DNA of 64,000 bases, taken from contig NZ_JAFLNH010000001.1 in NCBI RefSeq assembly GCF_018361265.1, positions 496,001-560,000 on the forward strand, read 5' to 3'. A program made the position numbers and the translations under genes. This document shows positions 1-8,784 of this stretch, in pieces. The stretch comes from Mycobacterium sp. SM1 (GTDB taxonomy: Bacteria > Actinomycetota > Actinomycetes > Mycobacteriales > Mycobacteriaceae). Positions within the stretch are counted from its first letter, which is position 1. Each line of letters starts with the position of its first letter. The notes below the pieces were generated by a model. That model had not been told where the DNA came from. It did not search any database and worked only from the letters and a program-made list of their open reading frames with translations.

Positions 1-2
1 TC

Positions 3-224
3 ACCGCCGTCGCGATCGCCATCGACCTGCTGTGCTGGATGCGACTGCTACTGCTGGACGGCCCACTGGCCAAAGCCGAACCCGCCACCCTGCGCTACCG
101 GCTGCTGCACGCCGCGGCCCGGCTGATCAAACGATCCCGCTACCTGATCCTGCGGATCCCCCAAACCTGGCCCTGGGCAAAAGAATTCGCCGACGCCCTC
201 AACAGGGTCCGCGCCATACCCTGA
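3..224 (+). CDS. IS1380-family-like transposase, C-terminal fragment (cut by window edge)
   Basis: The open frame runs in from the left edge and ends at a TGA at 222-224. The 73 visible residues include AIAIDLLCWMRLLLLDG, a basic stretch with YRLLHAAARLIKRSR, and a Trp-rich end (PQTWPWAKEF). This is the arrangement I associate with the C-terminus of IS1380-family DDE transposases (leucine-rich helix, Arg-rich helix, WPW motif). The catalytic DDE residues would lie upstream, outside the window, so activity cannot be judged. A later ATG at 39 is internal to the fragment and is not a real start. The family assignment is moderately confident; that it is a transposase tail is more so. Confidence 0.6.
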   Translation, partial: TAVAIAIDLLCWMRLLLLDGPLAKAEPATLRYRLLHAAARLIKRSRYLILRIPQTWPWAKEFADALNRVRAIP

Positions 225-380
225 CCCACAGGCCCCTGTGCCCGCTCGACCCCAAGAAAGGAGTAACCACCCCCGGGATAAAGGACCCGGCGTCACCGCA
301 CGACACGCGGCGCCGCCGCCTACCCCCAACCTCAAAACCTCGACAAAGCTGCCACCTCGCAGACCGCCACAGCAGAACCC

Positions 381-402
381 GGGCCACCGTGAAATTCTGA
401 GG
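381..402. repeat. Candidate terminal inverted repeat of the IS1380-like element
   Basis: The stretch gggccaccgtgaaattctga followed by gg sits 157 bases after the transposase stop. On the other strand it begins CCTCAGAATTTCACGGTGG, which resembles terminal repeats of IS1380-type elements as I remember them. The partner repeat is outside the window, so this is inference only. Confidence 0.35.
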
Positions 403-508
403 CTCGTCACACAATAGCCGAATAGGTCTTACGGTCAACACATTTCGGTCGGCGTTGCGTCCTCGGAATCGGCCCGCCATCGCCGTTGGATAGACTGACC
501 TGCGCATT

Positions 509-582
509 GCCTCCGTAGCTCAGTTGGATAGAGCAAGGGCCTTCTAATCCCTAGGTCGCAGGTTCGATTCCTGCCGGGGGCA
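509..582 (+). tRNA. tRNA-Arg (anticodon TCT)
   Basis: A full cloverleaf can be drawn. The acceptor stem GCCTCCG pairs with CGGGGGC (one G-U), the D arm is GCTC...GAGC, the anticodon loop is CTTCTAA with anticodon TCT, and the T arm is GCAGG-TTCGATT-CCTGC. The last anticodon-stem pair (C31/T39) is mismatched. CCA is not encoded; the discriminator A is followed by CCC. An apparent minus-strand reading frame over 435-626 is an antisense artefact of this tRNA. tRNA-Arg genes are common integration sites, and this one lies between an IS remnant and an accessory gene. Confidence 0.93.
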
Positions 583-663
583 CCCGTGCTTATGCGGGCA
601 AAGCCGTCCACAATGCGCCAACCCACAGGTGCTTCACACCGATTTGAGCTAAGTTAATATATC

Positions 664-1578
664 GTGTCATTCGCGTTTCGCAACCAGATCACGCTAGCCG
701 ACAAGAGCCTCCAATCGGACAAAACGAGTGTCCCGCTGACGGACAACGTAACGCTCACTGCCCCGGCTGGCTTCACCAATGCGGATAGGCTCACGCTCGA
801 GGGACAGGGCTACCCGTGTGCAGATAAGGCTTATGAGGAGGGCAAACGGTGGCGGCATCGACTTTCCGTGGCGTTCGCACACGCAGGAATTGCCGCTGAT
901 TTCGATGCGCCGCCTTTTCCCGAGCGCCGCCAAAATGACCGGCCGGAATCACCCGAAGCCCCGGGCCTGCATGTCTTTCCTCAGGCTGGATTGATGGTGC
1001 ATATCGGCATTACAATGAACGCCTTCGTCGGCCAATGCCTGGACACGTTCCTATCCCACCTATCCCAAGACCTGGATCCGGCGCTTGGATCTGTTCCCCA
1101 GGGCCTTGACCAACGACTAGAACTGGCCTACGCAACTTTTCACAGGGCACTCGCGACCAGGAATGCAGAACTGAAGTTCGTTTTTCTTGTGACGGCTGTC
1201 GAAGCACTAATCGAGGAAGGGGAAAAGCCACAACCGATCCGCGACGCTCTCAGGGTGCTACAAAAACACGTACGCGATCAATCAGCGGATTTCGCGCCGG
1301 ACGTCAAGGAGAGGCTGATTCAGATTCTCGAGAATGCAGAGCAAGAATCGATCAGCCAACGTGGCGCACAACTGGCTTCACAGTTGAGCGGCACCTATGG
1401 CGACAAGACACCGGAAGGCTTTTTCAAGCATGTCTACGGGCGTCGAAGCCAAATCGTTCACGGCAGCACTGAGTACACAGGGAAAAACAAGCGCCCGTCA
1501 GCGCGACAGATTGCAGGCGATATCCCGGAATTGCAAAGATTCGTGTTGGATCTCTTGCACGCCGCCCGCTCTACATAA
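664..1578 (+). CDS. HEPN-domain-like protein of unknown function, possible defence gene
   Basis: This 304-residue protein starts at a GTG 82 bases after tRNA-Arg. The N-terminal half is unrecognised. The C-terminal half is helical and contains KFVFLVTAVEALIEEGEK and, near residues 260-267, YGRRSQIVHGS. An Arg-x(4-6)-His motif in an RxxIVHG context is the signature of ApeA-like and other HEPN domains, many of which are RNases in abortive-infection or toxin systems. By eye the gene is less GC-rich than its neighbours, which with the tRNA and IS remnant suggests acquisition. No antitoxin partner or second defence gene is visible, so it stands alone. No strong ribosome-binding site precedes the GTG, and a later start is possible. 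The HEPN assignment is by motif only; the function is unknown. Confidence 0.6.
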   Translation: MSFAFRNQITLADKSLQSDKTSVPLTDNVTLTAPAGFTNADRLTLEGQGYPCADKAYEEGKRWRHRLSVAFAHAGIAADFDAPPFPERRQNDRPESPEAPGLHVFPQAGLMVHIGITMNAFVGQCLDTFLSHLSQDLDPALGSVPQGLDQRLELAYATFHRALATRNAELKFVFLVTAVEALIEEGEKPQPIRDALRVLQKHVRDQSADFAPDVKERLIQILENAEQESISQRGAQLASQLSGTYGDKTPEGFFKHVYGRRSQIVHGSTEYTGKNKRPSARQIAGDIPELQRFVLDLLHAARST

Positions 1579-1703
1579 CCGCCGGCCGTCATCACAGGCT
1601 CGATCGTCGGGTGCCGCGGCGAATGGCCTGGCAGAACGACTCGGATTCGCGGCCGGGAAGGTGCCAAGATGGTGGGGTCTAGAGTTCTGCGGACGAAGGA
1701 GCT

Positions 1704-2036
1704 GTCACGATCACCAGGACGCTCAACGGTGGCAAGTCCCCGCCGGCGGACCCGCTCACGTCCGGTGAACGCCGCGCCGCGCTGACAGCGCTCGCCGTGC
1801 TCGCCGGTGTCGTCGCGGTGGGCGTGCTCGCGTGGGTGCTAAGCGGCGGCGCGCCCACAGATCAGCGGTCCGGTGAGGGCTGCGTGACCATCGCGTTCCC
1901 GAGCACGATGGGTGGCGGCATCGAGCGCGCATGCGGCGCGGCCGCCCACGACTGGTGCCGCGCCGCCGGCGCCCGGCGGGACGCGCACGCTGCGGCGATT
2001 CAGGCTCAGTGCCGGGTCGCGGGGATCCGGCCATAG
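1704..2036 (+). CDS. Small single-pass membrane protein with unclear start
   Basis: The frame is open from 1683 to the TGA at 2034-2036. It encodes a short basic N-terminus (TITRTLNGGKSPPADPLTSG), one hydrophobic segment (LTALAVLAGVVAVGVLAWVL) and a small exported or luminal tail with three Cys (near CVTIAF, RACGAA and DWCRAA). There is no ATG, GTG or TTG before a GTG at 1797, which lies inside the membrane segment. Yet a good ribosome-binding site, AAGGAG at 1695-1700, precedes a GTC at 1704 where a start would be expected. Either a rare start codon is used or an ancestral GTG has mutated. I do not recognise the family. The coordinate given assumes the GTC position. Confidence 0.45.
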   Translation, partial: VTITRTLNGGKSPPADPLTSGERRAALTALAVLAGVVAVGVLAWVLSGGAPTDQRSGEGCVTIAFPSTMGGGIERACGAAAHDWCRAAGARRDAHAAAIQAQCRVAGIRP

Positions 2037-2372
2037 GGGCAACACCGGCGATCCGGTGCGGCCGGTTGGCTCAGGCGCGAGCGGTCAAGCCGTGGTTTCG
2101 CTTTCGCACCGCATACCACGGATTCGGATACTGCGGCGGGCCTCAGCCCGATCCAGTGGTCAAGCGATAGGCCCCTGGGCGATCCCGACAGCCGACTCAT
2201 GTCGGCGTCTAAAACGACTGGGCACCAACAAGATTCGTCTGCGTCATTTCGGGCACCCGCAGGCACCCGCAAGCGGAAATTCAGATTTAACAACGCGTTA
2301 TCTGGCAGAAACTCCCCGATGCGATAGTGTGACCGCCCGCCGCAGCCGGTGTGATTGAGAGGGTATGCCCAG
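2037..2372. other. Intergenic region upstream of amt
   Basis: No convincing gene was found in this 336-base stretch. It contains a short tandem GGCACCCGCA duplication near 2251-2270 and, at its right end, the GlnR-like half-sites listed separately. Short open frames here have no ribosome-binding site or recognisable protein. Confidence 0.6.
2276..2312 (+). promoter_or_regulatory. GlnR-like binding site upstream of amt-glnK
   Basis: GTTAT (2297-2301), six bases, then GAAAC (2308-2312) matches the actinobacterial GlnR pattern GTnAC-N6-GAAAC with one mismatch. Weaker half-sites lie at GAAAT (2276-2280) and TTAAC (2287-2291), spaced about one helical turn apart. The site is 60 bases upstream of an ammonium transporter gene, the classic GlnR-activated target. 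No binding data; inferred from pattern and context. Confidence 0.45.
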
Positions 2373-3824
2373 ATGAACCCTTATCCCGATTGGCTCAACT
2401 CAGGGGACAACGCTTGGCAGTTGGTGGCCGCGACGCTGGTCGGGCTGATGAGCATCCCCGGTATTGCGGTGCTGTATGGGGCTCTCGTCCAAAAGAAGTG
2501 GGCGGTCAACACGATGCTGATGGCCTTCACCGGGTTTTCGCTGGTGCTGGTGGTCTGGGTGCTGTGGGGGTTCAAGATGGGCTTTGGGGAGCCCCAAAAG
2601 CTCGGCCCGGGCATCCTGGGATCCGCGGTGGGTAAACCGCGGCCCATCCTGGGGGCCGGCAACCAGCATCGGGCAAGCATCCCGCTGCTCGACGCGGGCA
2701 TGCCCAAGTTCCGATTCTCCGAGACCACGCTGGCCTACTTCCAGTTCGTGTTCGCGGCCATCACCCCGCTGCTGTTCTTGGGCAGCGTGGTGGGCCGGAT
2801 GAACTTCAAGGTGTGGCTGATCTTCGTGCCGCTGTGGTCGACTTTCGCCTACTCCGTCAACGCGTTCCTGGTGTGGGGCGGCGGCTTTTGGGCGCAGCCG
2901 CACCCCGGCGCCACCAGCGCGTGGACCACCGGGGCGCTGGACTTCTCCGGTGGGTACGTGATCCACCTGGCCGCCGGCACCAGCGGGTTCGTCGCCGCCG
3001 CGGTGATCGGGCCCCGACTGGCGCGCGACCGCCAACGCGCGGTGCCCAACAACCTGCCGATGGCCGCCGTGGGGGCGGGCATCCTGTGGCTGGGCTGGAA
3101 CGGGTTCAACGGTGGTGACCCCTACTTCGCCGGCACCAACGCCTCCCTAGCGGTGCTCAACACCAACCTGGCCACCGCGGTGGCGCTACTGACCTGGGTG
3201 ATCTGGGACATCTTCGCCAGCCGCGACCGTAAACCCACCTTCCTGGGGGGAATCAACGGCATGATCACCGGCCTGGTGGCGATCACCCCCGCCGCCGGCT
3301 TCGTCAACAGCCTCGGCGCGATGATCATCGGCGTGCTGGCGTCCTCGCTGGTGTGGATGTCGTGGAACTGGCTCGGCCGCACCCGGCTTTTCCGCAAGGT
3401 CGACGACGCCCTCGGGGTCGTGCACACCCACGGGGTGGCCGGCCTGACCGGCGGACTGCTCGTGGGCGTGCTGGCCGACCCGCACATCGTCTTCTACCTC
3501 GGCAACGGCAAGGACGTCGCCGACGTCACCGCGGCGGGCTGGCTGTGGGGCCATCACCCCGCGCAAATCCTGATCCAACTCGGCGCTGCGCTCACCATCA
3601 TCGCCTGGGACGGCCTGATCACGTTCGCCATCTTGCGAATCCTCGGCCTGTTCATGAATCTGCGGGCAGCCGACGATGTCTTGGAACTCGGCGACATCGC
3701 ATTGCACCAAGAAGAGGCCTACCCCGACGAAACCATCGTCACCGGCCGTCTCGGCGAGACCTTGGTTCCCGCGACCCCCGCCGGCGGTGGCGCAGCACAG
3801 CACGCCCAGGCCGCGGAAAGCTGA
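2373..3824 (+). CDS. amt: Ammonium transporter (Amt/MEP/Rh family)
   Basis: This 483-residue inner-membrane channel conducts ammonium. About eleven hydrophobic helices are visible. Family signatures include DFSGGYVIHLAAGTSGF (first pore His), WNGFNGGDPY, and DDALGVVHTHGVAGLTGG (second pore His region). I place the start at ATG 2373 (MNPYPDWL), behind GAGAGGG at 2357-2363. A TTG at 2355 would only add six unlikely residues. The PII gene follows after 6 bases, the usual amtB-glnK pairing in which PII plugs the channel when nitrogen is sufficient. A GlnR-like box lies upstream. It is next to echA14 rather than the ftsY-glnB-glnD cluster where M. tuberculosis keeps its amt, so it may be a second copy. 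Confidence 0.93.
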   Translation: MNPYPDWLNSGDNAWQLVAATLVGLMSIPGIAVLYGALVQKKWAVNTMLMAFTGFSLVLVVWVLWGFKMGFGEPQKLGPGILGSAVGKPRPILGAGNQHRASIPLLDAGMPKFRFSETTLAYFQFVFAAITPLLFLGSVVGRMNFKVWLIFVPLWSTFAYSVNAFLVWGGGFWAQPHPGATSAWTTGALDFSGGYVIHLAAGTSGFVAAAVIGPRLARDRQRAVPNNLPMAAVGAGILWLGWNGFNGGDPYFAGTNASLAVLNTNLATAVALLTWVIWDIFASRDRKPTFLGGINGMITGLVAITPAAGFVNSLGAMIIGVLASSLVWMSWNWLGRTRLFRKVDDALGVVHTHGVAGLTGGLLVGVLADPHIVFYLGNGKDVADVTAAGWLWGHHPAQILIQLGAALTIIAWDGLITFAILRILGLFMNLRAADDVLELGDIALHQEEAYPDETIVTGRLGETLVPATPAGGGAAQHAQAAES

Positions 3825-4169
<345 letters not shown>

Positions 4170-4429
4170 GTTCCCATCTAAGCTCATTGCCCCACACCGC
4201 CATGTCGGCCGTCAACGGCACCGGGTGGGTCAAGTGTCCGGCCGCCAAGGCCGGCAAATCGGGTTTCCCGCGCCGGACAACGGGACAACGGGTGGGCCGC
4301 AGTCGACGACAGTGGCTCTCGGTTAGTCTGACGGCACCGTTGGTGGTGTCGGTCTGCGATGCCGGCGAGGCCCTTGGCATCTCCCCACACCGCTGCGCCG
4401 TCAGCGAATCCGAACGACGGAGGTGCCGC

Positions 4430-5188
4430 ATGGGCCGATCAGATCTCGTGCTGCTCAGCGTCGATAACCACGTCGCGCTCCTCACCGTCAACGATCCCGA
4501 CCGGCGCAACGCCGTCACCGCCGCGATGTCCGCCCGGCTGCGCGCGGCGGTGGCCCAAGCGCAAGCGGATCCAGACGTGCACGCCGTGGTGGTCACCGGC
4601 GCGGGCACCGCGTTTTGTGCGGGCGCCGACCTGTCCGCCCTGCGCGATGCGGGCGAGGCCGCCCTGCTGCGGATCTACGACGGATTCATGGCCGTGGCCG
4701 AGTGCCCGCTGCCCACCATCGCCGCGGTCAATGGCCCGGCCGTCGGCGCGGGGCTCAACCTGGCACTGGCCGCCGACGTGCGCATCGCCGGCCCCGGCGC
4801 GGTGTTCGACGCTCGCTTCCTGAAGTTGGGGCTGCATCCGGGCGGGGGTGCGACGTGGATGATGCAGCGGGCGGTGGGACCGCAGGTCGCCCGTGCGGTG
4901 CTGTTGTTCGGTTTATGCCTGGATGCCGGATCCGCCGTGCGGCACGGCTTGGCCTTGAGCGTTGCCGAGGACCCGCTGGCCGCCGCGTTGGAGCTGGCCG
5001 CCGGAGCCGCGGCCGCGCCGCGGGAGATCGTGCTTGCGACCAAGGCCACGATGCGCGCCACCGCCAGCCCGGGATCGGTCGACACCGAACTGCACGAACT
5101 GGCCAAGCGCACCGAACTGGGTCCCCAGGTGACCTCGATCCAATCATCGGAGTTCGCCAGCCGCTGGGCCGCCACCCGGCGCCGGTAA
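4430..5188 (+). CDS. echA14: Enoyl-CoA hydratase/isomerase family protein EchA14
   Basis: A 252-residue crotonase-fold protein. ATG 4430 is preceded by GACGGAGG at 4415-4422; an upstream open frame to 4187 has no start signal. Oxyanion-hole elements [11 protein letters not shown] and [21 protein letters not shown] are clear. Where typical hydratases carry catalytic glutamates (xPExxLG and the following helix), this protein reads [13 protein letters not shown] and [10 protein letters not shown], so neither Glu is obvious. It may be an isomerase-like or otherwise altered family member. From memory it closely resembles M. tuberculosis EchA14 (Rv2486). It converges with bkdC, 39 bases away, and is 260 bases downstream of glnK, so it is probably separately transcribed. 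Confidence 0.85.
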   Translation: MGRSDLVLLSVDNHVALLTVNDPDRRNAVTAAMSARLRAAVAQAQADPDVHAVVVTGAGTAFCAGADLSALRDAGEAALLRIYDGFMAVAECPLPTIAAVNGPAVGAGLNLALAADVRIAGPGAVFDARFLKLGLHPGGGATWMMQRAVGPQVARAVLLFGLCLDAGSAVRHGLALSVAEDPLAAALELAAGAAAAPREIVLATKATMRATASPGSVDTELHELAKRTELGPQVTSIQSSEFASRWAATRRR

Positions 5189-5227
5189 CAGCGGTCCGGC
5201 CCGCCGGCGGCCGACGTCGCGCGCCCG

Positions 5228-6487
5228 TCACAGATCCAGCAGCGCAATCTCCGGTGCCTCGATGAGCTGACGAAGCTCACCGAGGAATTGGGCCACCTGA
5301 GCGCCGTCGGCGATTCGGTGGTCGAACGCGCATGTCAGCGTCATCTGCGGCCGGATGACGACCTCGTCGTCGAGGACCATCGGCCGGGGCTTGAGTGACC
5401 CCATGCCCAAGATCGCGGCCTGCGGATAGTTGATCACCGGCACGCCGTCATCGAGCCCGAGCGCACCGAAATTGGACACCGTGAACGTCGACCCTTCCAG
5501 CTCTGCCGGTGTCAGGGTGCCCGCGCGGGCTTCGCGGATCAGCCGCGCGACGCATTCGGCGAGTCGGCGGGTGCTCATGTGCTGCGCGTCGGCGACCACG
5601 GGCACCAGCAGGCCGCGTGTGGTGGCGACGCCGAAGCCGAGATGCACCGCATGGTGGCGGTGCACTTGCGGGCCGTCCGCACCGTCGACCCAGGTGGAGT
5701 TGAGGATCTTATTGTGGGTCAAGGCGATGACCAACAGCCGCAGGGTGAGCACGAACGCGGTGATCAGCTCCTCGCCTTCGGGGATGGCCGCGCGGAGCCG
5801 GTCACGCAGCCGCAGCAGGTTGGTGCATTCGACCACTACGCTCGCGTGGGCGTCGGGAATCTTGGTGCGCGACAGCGTCATCCGTTGCGCCATCTGGGCC
5901 TGGACCCCGCGCACCGGCACCACGTCGTAGGTGGCGGCTCGGGCTCTGGCCGCCGCCAATACGGCCTCCCGGGTGATCAGACCATCCGGGCCGGGGGGGA
6001 CGGTGTTGAGGTCGACGAGCAACTCGGCGGCCAGCTTCCGCACCGCCGGCTTGGCTTTGGGGCGCCCCGGACCTGCGGGTGCGCATTCGGCCGGCGCCCT
6101 GCCGCGGCCGTCGGGCACGTCGTCTGGCCCGTATCCCACGAGTACCGGGGGGCGCGTAGCGGACTCGCCGTTGGGCGCTGTCGTCGCGGGTGGGCGGCGC
6201 TGATGGCCTGAGGCTACGGCGTCCGGGCGGGTGTCGATCCGCGCCAACAGCGAGCCGACCCCCAGGACCTCGCCTTCCGCGCCGCGGATCTCGACGATCT
6301 GCCCGGCGTACGGGCTGGGGATTTCGACCTCAGCCTTCGCGGTCTCCACCGAGCACAGGATTTGGTTGAGCTCCACCTGGTCGCCCACGGCCACGTTCCA
6401 GCGCGCCACCGTAACCTCTTCGAGCCCTTCACCGAGGTCGGGAACCAGGAACGACTTGATACGCTCCTCGTCGCCGGCCGCGCTCAT
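5228..6487 (-). CDS. bkdC: Branched-chain 2-oxoacid dehydrogenase E2 (dihydrolipoyl acyltransferase)
   Basis: This 419-residue E2 core enzyme moves the acyl group from E1 to CoA via lipoyl-lysine. Domains in order are: a lipoyl domain ([15 protein letters not shown]; lipoyl Lys in [12 protein letters not shown]), a flexible Pro/Ala-rich linker, a peripheral subunit-binding domain (about residues 135-175, [12 protein letters not shown]), and the acyltransferase domain ending in the [13 protein letters not shown] active-site motif (HxxxDG). ATG 6487 overlaps the bkdB stop (ATGA), showing translational coupling. It corresponds to Rv2495c (earlier called pdhC). It is the last gene of the minus-strand operon; E3 is encoded elsewhere. 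Confidence 0.92.
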   Translation of the reverse strand: MSAAGDEERIKSFLVPDLGEGLEEVTVARWNVAVGDQVELNQILCSVETAKAEVEIPSPYAGQIVEIRGAEGEVLGVGSLLARIDTRPDAVASGHQRRPPATTAPNGESATRPPVLVGYGPDDVPDGRGRAPAECAPAGPGRPKAKPAVRKLAAELLVDLNTVPPGPDGLITREAVLAAARARAATYDVVPVRGVQAQMAQRMTLSRTKIPDAHASVVVECTNLLRLRDRLRAAIPEGEELITAFVLTLRLLVIALTHNKILNSTWVDGADGPQVHRHHAVHLGFGVATTRGLLVPVVADAQHMSTRRLAECVARLIREARAGTLTPAELEGSTFTVSNFGALGLDDGVPVINYPQAAILGMGSLKPRPMVLDDEVVIRPQMTLTCAFDHRIADGAQVAQFLGELRQLIEAPEIALLDL

Positions 6488-7536
6488 GGCATCTCCAGCG
6501 CCCGCTCGACGCAGCCCAACAGCCGGTCCGGGCCCGGCAACCACAATCGCTCCAGTCGCGCCGGCGGGTAGGGGGTGTCAAATCCGCAGGCGCGCAGCAC
6601 CGGTGCCTCCAGCTCGTAGAACAACTCCTCCTGGATCCGGGCGGCCAGCCCGGCACCGTAGCCCAGGCTGCGCGGCCCCTCGTGCAGCACCACACACCGC
6701 CCGGTGCGGCGGATCGATGTGGCGACAGTGTCAAAGTCCAGCGGCACCAGCGAGCGCAGATCGATGACTTCCAGGCTCCAACCGTGTTGCCGCTCAGCTA
6801 TTTCCGCAGTGGACAAGGCGGTGGCGACCAGCGCGCCGTAAGTCAGCACGGTGACATCGGTGCCGCCCCGGCGCACCACAGCCCGGCCGATGGGCGGTTC
6901 CGGCCGGCTGGTATCGACGGCGCCGCGGGCCCAGTAGCGCCGCTTGGGCTCCAGGTACATCACCGGGTCGCGACAGCTGATCGAGTGCCGCAGCAGCCAG
7001 TAGGCATCCGAGGGCGTCGACGGGACGACCACCTTGAGACCGGCGGTGTGCGCCCAGTAGGTTTCGGTGGAGTCCGAATGATGTTCGGCCGCACCGATAC
7101 CGCCAAACGACGGTATCCTCACGGTCACCGCCATGTCCACCTCACCCCGGGTGCGGGTGCGGTACTTCGCCAAATGGCTGACCACCTGATCGAACGCCGG
7201 GTAGGTGAACCCGTCGAACTGGATTTCCGGCACCGGCACGAAGCCGCGCAACGCGAGTCCTATCGCGATCCCGATCACCGCGGACTCCGCCAGCGGCGTG
7301 TCGAAGCAGCGGTCCTCGCCGAACGTCTCGGCCAGTCCCTCGGTCACCCGGAAGACTCCGCCCTGGGCGGAGACGTCTTCACCGAAAACCAGCACCCGCT
7401 CGTCGGCGGCCATCGCATCGTGCAGTGCCCGGTTGAGCGCCTGCACCATGGTCAACGGCTGCGCGTGCTGCGGGCCGGCCGGGGGCATGACCGCGGCCGC
7501 GGTCGAAGCCGACGGGGGGTCGGCGATCTGGGTCAT
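6484..7536 (-). CDS. bkdB: Branched-chain 2-oxoacid dehydrogenase E1 beta subunit
   Basis: A 350-residue transketolase-like beta subunit. Recognisable segments are [38 protein letters not shown], the cofactor-pocket region and the C-terminal transketolase domain ([15 protein letters not shown]). It pairs with BkdA to decarboxylate branched-chain 2-oxoacids from Val, Leu and Ile using thiamine diphosphate. ATG 7536 lies one base after the bkdA stop, and its own stop overlaps the bkdC start. It corresponds to Rv2496c (348 residues). A longer upstream open frame overlaps bkdA and is not coding. Confidence 0.92.
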   Translation of the reverse strand: MTQIADPPSASTAAAVMPPAGPQHAQPLTMVQALNRALHDAMAADERVLVFGEDVSAQGGVFRVTEGLAETFGEDRCFDTPLAESAVIGIAIGLALRGFVPVPEIQFDGFTYPAFDQVVSHLAKYRTRTRGEVDMAVTVRIPSFGGIGAAEHHSDSTETYWAHTAGLKVVVPSTPSDAYWLLRHSISCRDPVMYLEPKRRYWARGAVDTSRPEPPIGRAVVRRGGTDVTVLTYGALVATALSTAEIAERQHGWSLEVIDLRSLVPLDFDTVATSIRRTGRCVVLHEGPRSLGYGAGLAARIQEELFYELEAPVLRACGFDTPYPPARLERLWLPGPDRLLGCVERALEMP

Positions 7537-7537
7537 C

Positions 7538-8629
7538 TCACCCCTTCCTGCCCAGTTCTGCGCGCAACTGGCGGCGCTGCGCTTCCAGCCCGGGAGTGAT
7601 CTGGGCATACACCGTGGTGAACACGTCGTCGATGTCGATGTCCGGGGCCCCCACCACCGCGTCGCGCAGTTCGGCCCGCATCCGCGTCGACCGGGCGGTG
7701 ACCCGGTCTTCCAGCTGTGGTGACCACAAGCCCACACCCTGCAGGTAGGCCCGGTAACGCGGTATCGGGTCCAGCGCGAGCCAACGGCTCACCTCATCCT
7801 GCGTTCGGTAGCGGGTCGGATCATCGGATGTGGTGTGCGGGCCGAGCCGGTAGGTGACGGCCTCGATCAGCGTCGGCCCGGCACCGGCTCGGGCCCGGGC
7901 CGCGGCGTCGGCCATCACCGCGTAGCACGCCAGCGGATCATTGCCGTCCACCCGGATGCCGGGCATGCCGTATCCGATCGCCTTGTGGGCGATGGACGCG
8001 GCGGCGGTCTGCTTGCGCACCGGCACCGAGATCGCCCACTGGTTGTTCTGCACGTAAAACACGCAGGGTGTGCCGAACACCGCCGCGAAGTTCAGCGCCT
8101 CATGCACGTCACCCTCACTGGTGGCACCGTCGCCCAGGAAGGCCACCGTTACCGAGTCCTCGCCGAGGCGCTGGGCGGCCATCGCCGCCCCGACGGCGTG
8201 CAAGGTGTGTGTACCAACCGGCACCGACATCGGGGCGCAGCACTTCTTGGTGAACTCCAGGCCCCCATGCCATGTTCCGCGCCATGCGGCCGCCACGTGC
8301 GCGGGCGGGATGCCGCGAACGAGAAAGACACCCAGCTCGCGATATTGGGGAAACAGCCAGTCGGTTTCGCGCAGGCAGGCCGCGGCCCCCACTTGCGCGG
8401 CCTCCTGACCGCGGCACGGCGTATAGAGCGCAAGCTCACCCTGGCGCTGCAGGTTGATCAGCTCCGCGTCCAGCTCGCAGGTGACCACCATCATCTCGTA
8501 GAGCCAGCACAGTGTCTCCGGCGGCAGGTCACAGCGGTAACGGTTTTCTGGCGTCGCGGACCCGTCCGGACTCACGAGTTGCACCGGCTCGAGGTCGACG
8601 GTCACCGGCACCGGAGCGCTGCCAGCCAT
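7538..8629 (-). CDS. bkdA: Branched-chain 2-oxoacid dehydrogenase E1 alpha subunit
   Basis: A 363-residue thiamine-diphosphate-dependent E1 alpha subunit. The ThDP/Mg motif is visible as FLGDGATSEGDVHEAL...VQNNQWA (about residues 165-195), and the phosphorylation-loop region follows (RLGPHTTSDDPTRYR). ATG 8629 is preceded on its strand by GGGAGG. It is separated from citE upstream by 155 bases, a gap that could hold an internal promoter; I see no clear one. It corresponds to Rv2497c (367 residues). Confidence 0.92.
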   Translation of the reverse strand: MAGSAPVPVTVDLEPVQLVSPDGSATPENRYRCDLPPETLCWLYEMMVVTCELDAELINLQRQGELALYTPCRGQEAAQVGAAACLRETDWLFPQYRELGVFLVRGIPPAHVAAAWRGTWHGGLEFTKKCCAPMSVPVGTHTLHAVGAAMAAQRLGEDSVTVAFLGDGATSEGDVHEALNFAAVFGTPCVFYVQNNQWAISVPVRKQTAAASIAHKAIGYGMPGIRVDGNDPLACYAVMADAAARARAGAGPTLIEAVTYRLGPHTTSDDPTRYRTQDEVSRWLALDPIPRYRAYLQGVGLWSPQLEDRVTARSTRMRAELRDAVVGAPDIDIDDVFTTVYAQITPGLEAQRRQLRAELGRKG

Positions 8630-8784
8630 ACCGCCTCCCTATGTTTCGCGCCACGGCGAAGGTCACGCCGTCAGTGGGTGCCGTCCGTTCCCTAGGACAT
8701 CTCGCCGGCACGTCACGTCGGGCACCACCGTCACCTCACGCGCTACCGGTCCGGCGATCCCGGGCAAACCCCGGGCCGGGACCG

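Larger units (their letters stand above)
1..402 (+). mobile_element. 3' end of an IS1380-family-like insertion sequence
   Basis: The window opens inside an insertion sequence. A transposase tail (to 224) is followed by about 155 non-coding bases and a candidate terminal repeat at 381-402. The left part of the element lies outside the window, so whether it is complete is unknown. The family call rests on the transposase C-terminus and is from memory of IS1380-type enzymes. The 3' boundary is a guess. Confidence 0.55.

Noticed and set aside
435..626. Minus-strand 63-codon frame over tRNA-Arg
   Set aside because: It is the antisense of the tRNA and gives the RTCDLGIRR peptide commonly mis-annotated at tRNA-Arg genes.
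509..664. Integrative-element attachment site at tRNA-Arg
   Set aside because: I could not see a second copy of the tRNA 3' end downstream, nor an integrase, so an att pair is not supported within the window.
2355..2372. TTG start for amt six codons upstream
   Set aside because: The putative ribosome site GAGAGGG lies within this extension, so ATG 2373 is the better start.
4187..4429. N-terminal extension of EchA14
   Set aside because: No ribosome site and no family similarity. GACGGAGG directly precedes ATG 4430.
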